From assembly GCA_029980465.1 (NCBI GenBank), contig JARYIJ010000001.1:930001-994000 (forward strand): a stretch of DNA of 64,000 nt. Reading direction: 5' to 3'. The notes under the pieces are model-generated. The model searched no databases, had not been told where the DNA came from, and was given only the letters and a program-made list of their open reading frames with translations. This DNA is from Pseudolabrys sp. Its GTDB lineage: Bacteria > Pseudomonadota > Alphaproteobacteria > Rhizobiales > Xanthobacteraceae. A program made the position numbers and the translations under genes. Shown piece by piece: positions 61,486 to 64,000 of this stretch; position 1 is the stretch's first letter, and each line of letters opens with the position of its first letter.

Positions 61486-62913
61486 TCAGTCGATGAATGT
61501 CAGCGGCCGCGCCACGGTTTCGAGCGGCTTGCGTTCCGCGGCAACGCCCCACCGCCATGCAATCAGCCCGCCCGCAATCATCAGGACGGCGCCCAGCAGA
61601 TAGCCGCCAAACACGCTGTTACGCGAACCTGTATCGATGAGCCAGCCGAACAGCGCCGGACCGGCGATGCCGCCGACGCCGGTTCCGATCGCATAGAACA
61701 CGGCGATGGCCAGAGCGCGCATTTCCAGCGGGAACGTCTCGCTCACCGTGAGATAGGCCGAGCTCGCCGCGGCCGACGCGAAAAAGAAGATCACCATCCA
61801 GCCGGCGGTTTGCGCCTGCGCGCTGATGAGGCCGCGCGCGAACAGATCACCGACTAGCGCAAGCAAGACGCCAGAGATGATGTAAGTCAGCGCGATCATC
61901 GGCCGCCGGCCCCAGATATCGAACAGACGGCCGAGAAAGACCGGGCCGGTGAAATTTCCGGCGGCGAACGGCAGCAGGTACCAGCCGACGGCATCGGCGC
62001 GCACGCCGTAGAAGTCGGTCAGCACCAACGCGTAGGTGAAGAAGATCGCGTTGTAGAAAAAAGCCTGCGCAGCCATCAGGCTCAGGCCGACCAGCGCGCG
62101 CGTGCGGTGCACGACAAATAAAGTGCGAAAGACGTCGGCCATCGGCGTCGCGCGGCGTGCATGGAGCTTCGCGCGCGGCAGACCGTCCGACGGCCACGGT
62201 CCGACGCCGGCGCGCGCTTCGATGCCGTCGACGATGCGCTCCGCCTCGGCGAGGCGCCCGTGTGTCATCAGCCAGCGCGGGCTTTCCGGAATCCACAGCC
62301 GCATGAAGAAGATCACGAGCGCGAGCGCGGCGCCGATCAGGAAAGCGAGACGCCAGCCGAGGTCGACGGGAAAAAGGCCGGTGTCGAGCAGCACCAGAGA
62401 GCCGAGCGCGCCGAGCGCCGCGCCGACCCAGAAGCTGCCATTGATGACGAGATCGGTCCAGCCGCGCACCCGCGCCGGCACCAGCTCCTGGATGGTCGAG
62501 TTGATCGCCGCATATTCGCCGCCGATGCCGGCGCCGGTGATGAAGCGGAAGGCGGCGAAACTCGCGACGTTCCAGGACAGCGCCGTCGCCGCCGTGGCGA
62601 CAAGATAGACGCTCAACGTGATGAAGAATAATTTTTTGCGGCCGAGCCGGTCGGTGAGCCAACCGAAAAACAGCGCGCCGAGCACGGCGCCGGCGAGATA
62701 AGCGCTCGAGGCGAGGCCGATCTCGGTATTGCTGAAATGAAGCGCCGGGCTCTGCTTCAGCGCGCCCGACAGGGCGCCGGCCAGCGTCACTTCGAGGCCG
62801 TCGAGAATCCACGTGACGCCGAGCGCCACCACCACCAGCGTGTGGAAGCGGCTCCACGGCAGCCGGTCGAGCCGGGCTGGAATGGTCGTCTCGACGATGG
62901 GTTCGGCCGCCAT
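61486..62913 (-). CDS. MFS transporter (sugar porter/aromatic-acid type)
   Basis: The 475-residue inner-membrane protein has 12 predicted membrane segments and family marks: LVVVALGVTWILDGLEVTLAGALSGAL, the motif FGWLTDRLGRKKLF between helices 2 and 3, RFITGAGIGGEYAAINSTIQELVPARVRG, and PESPRWLMTHGRLAEA after helix 6. It resembles sugar/acid proton symporters of the YdjE/AAHS branch. The M24 peptidase gene follows 93 bases downstream on the same strand. Substrate not determined. Confidence 0.9.
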   Translation of the reverse strand: MAAEPIVETTIPARLDRLPWSRFHTLVVVALGVTWILDGLEVTLAGALSGALKQSPALHFSNTEIGLASSAYLAGAVLGALFFGWLTDRLGRKKLFFITLSVYLVATAATALSWNVASFAAFRFITGAGIGGEYAAINSTIQELVPARVRGWTDLVINGSFWVGAALGALGSLVLLDTGLFPVDLGWRLAFLIGAALALVIFFMRLWIPESPRWLMTHGRLAEAERIVDGIEARAGVGPWPSDGLPRAKLHARRATPMADVFRTLFVVHRTRALVGLSLMAAQAFFYNAIFFTYALVLTDFYGVRADAVGWYLLPFAAGNFTGPVFLGRLFDIWGRRPMIALTYIISGVLLALVGDLFARGLISAQAQTAGWMVIFFFASAAASSAYLTVSETFPLEMRALAIAVFYAIGTGVGGIAGPALFGWLIDTGSRNSVFGGYLLGAVLMIAGGLIAWRWGVAAERKPLETVARPLTFID

Positions 62914-63003
62914 GCGCCTGCCTCAACGCGCGGGCGTGGGCATCGTTCACCGGCGAGCCGGCCCGCGCCACCCATTGTCCACAGCGCGCCCGGCGCACGG
63001 CGA

Positions 63004-63201
63004 TCAGCGTTTCTGGGCGGACCTGCGGGCTTTCGCGGGGCGGCGGCGAATTCGGGCCGCAGGGCCGATCGGGCGGCCGGCCGCGACTTCGTCGGCATTG
63101 CCGACCTCCTCGCAGATCAGGCAAACGGCCACAGCACGGCCATTGGCGACCTGAATCTGCGCCAACTCACAGCGGCAATATGAGCAGAGCAATGTGCGCA
63201 T
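63004..63201 (-). CDS. Small zinc-ribbon-like protein (65 residues)
   Basis: The product has two CxxC knuckles spaced like a zinc ribbon, CSYC (7-10) and CLIC (27-30), followed by a basic Arg/Lys/Ala-rich tail. One more cysteine follows the first knuckle (CRCEL). It may bind zinc and nucleic acid or a partner protein, or be a small regulator. It is 90 bases upstream of the MFS gene on the same strand. I recognise no named family. Confidence 0.6.
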   Translation of the reverse strand: MRTLLCSYCRCELAQIQVANGRAVAVCLICEEVGNADEVAAGRPIGPAARIRRRPAKARRSAQKR

Positions 63202-63314
63202 GAGCGCGCTCCTTATTGTGCTCCTTGCGCCGTATTGACGGCGACCGGATTATCCCGCAGCGATTCGTGTGGCGACATCAAGATCCCGCTCCCGACTGTC
63301 CGGCCGTTTCACCA

Positions 63315-63758
63315 ATGGATTCCGACACCCTCCGCAGACTGCACTACGCCGCCGCGATCGCCATCGGCGTATTCGCGGCGATGGCGGTGCACATCCTGCT
63401 CACCGTGCTCGGCCTCGGCATCGACACCGTGCTGCGGGATGCGCGTCCGTCGAGCCATGCCGAATTCGTCTCGGCGCTGGCATGGTGGGCAATCGCCGCC
63501 ACGGGATTCATCGGTGGCTGGGCCGCCGGCGCTTATCTGATCGCGGCGGCGCGCGAGCGCGACGCCGTGTACCGGCTCGCCCGGCGGTTCCTGATCGCGG
63601 TCGTCGTCGTGGTGTCGACTGCGGCGGGCCTGCTCAGCAAGACCGGCTCGGCGGCCGGCACAGTCGACGTCATCGCCAGCGGCACCGCGCTCGGCCTCGG
63701 CCTGATCTGTGCATTCTGCGGCGCCCGCTTCGCTTATCTCAACGCCGAGCAGGTGTAG
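63315..63758 (+). CDS. Small inner-membrane protein of unknown function
   Basis: The ~147-residue protein has four predicted membrane helices (AAAIAIGVFAAMAVHILLTVLG, ALAWWAIAATGFIGGWAAGAYLI, RRFLIAVVVVVSTAAGLL and VIASGTALGLGLICAFCGARFAYL). No domain is recognised. The ATG at 63315 opens a compact start (MDSDTLRRLHY); the frame continues upstream but with weaker sequence. It is divergent from the zinc-ribbon gene and its function is unknown. Confidence 0.65.
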   Translation: MDSDTLRRLHYAAAIAIGVFAAMAVHILLTVLGLGIDTVLRDARPSSHAEFVSALAWWAIAATGFIGGWAAGAYLIAAARERDAVYRLARRFLIAVVVVVSTAAGLLSKTGSAAGTVDVIASGTALGLGLICAFCGARFAYLNAEQV

Positions 63759-64000
63759 CGCGAACCGGGCAAACGCCATCGTCCCTGTTGTTAGTGACGC
63801 GGGGGTGTCGTCCTTCCTTTCCCTGCCTCCGCGGGGACAAGCTTCTCCCTTCGGCCTTGGTCGAAGGGGATGGAGTGCCTATCGCGCACCATCGGGCCTT
63901 GTGGCGACGAGGCCCGCACGCCTGGTGAGGCGTGTCGCGCGCCTACGACAGGGCGATAGAAAAATCAGATGGCAGCGTGAATGGTCGCGAGACAGCACCG
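63759..64000. other. Window end, no gene seen
   Basis: The last 242 bases show a few short inverted pieces (CTCCGCGGGGACAAG, CCTTCGGCCTTGGTCGAAGG and GGCCTTGTGGCGACGAGGCC) but no credible gene. The stretch may be cut by the window edge. Confidence 0.4.

Overview
The window looks like chromosomal DNA of an alphaproteobacterium of the order Hyphomicrobiales (Rhizobiales), closest in style to the Nitrobacteraceae/Xanthobacteraceae group (Bradyrhizobium, Rhodopseudomonas, Pseudolabrys relatives). The reasons are high GC, the core gene order dnaG-rpoD / yqeY / carA / carB / greA / lrp / trxB / lsrB-type LysR, a tRNA-His with A73 and no G at -1, phasins, two intradiol/cupin ring-cleavage dioxygenases, and dispersed repeats of the kind common in those genomes. 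No rRNA genes, CRISPR arrays or intact insertion sequences were seen. The genus is inference.

Layout. 1-2.3 kb is the edge of an accessory segment: the C-terminal half of FolD (cut by the window start), a DUF3489-DUF2924-serine recombinase module whose recombinase is broken, and a tRNA with a CAU anticodon. 2.4-9.8 kb carries an amidohydrolase, cell-envelope and small proteins, an exported single-cysteine MsrA, a thioesterase/aminotransferase pair and 1.1 kb of non-coding repeats. 10-14.6 kb is rpoD and dnaG. 14.9-26 kb mixes a glutathione S-transferase homologue, a WYL regulator, four methyltransferases, an AraC-type regulator fused to a TPR-like region, a gentisate dioxygenase/carboxymuconolactone decarboxylase/YqeY operon, carA, and a nucleoside phosphorylase/methyltransferase pair facing a broken ArsR gene across a perfect palindrome. 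At 26.1 kb sits a tRNA-like gene that appears to lack an anticodon arm. 26.9-36 kb holds carB, greA, an MFS exporter, an Lrp regulator, trxB, a LysR regulator, a small RNA and a hydroxyquinol-type dioxygenase. 36-42.4 kb holds an L,D-transpeptidase, a cytochrome P450 overlapping a lipid A-type acyltransferase, tRNA-His and two phasins. 42.5-53 kb holds a PAS histidine kinase, an AsmA protein, a CheY-like regulator, glpK-glpD, a glutamine amidotransferase and an SDR. 53-59 kb is a malonate-type locus: a TRAP transporter and malonyl-CoA decarboxylase, divergent from a class III CoA-transferase. The end carries LtrA, an M24 peptidase, an MFS transporter and small proteins.

Three units stand out. 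(1) The LysR gene after trxB is followed by a T-N11-A palindrome, a plausible promoter and a ~115-nt three-hairpin RNA with two anti-Shine-Dalgarno stretches. It resembles the AbcR (alpha-r15) family, so regulator and RNA target may lie side by side. (2) The malonate-type locus shows no acyl-CoA synthetase in the window. A CoA-transferase together with malonyl-CoA decarboxylase could run an ATP-free decarboxylation cycle. (3) The tRNA-like gene keeps perfect acceptor and T arms but lacks a normal anticodon stem-loop. These are inferences from sequence alone, and the deciding tests are given with each finding.
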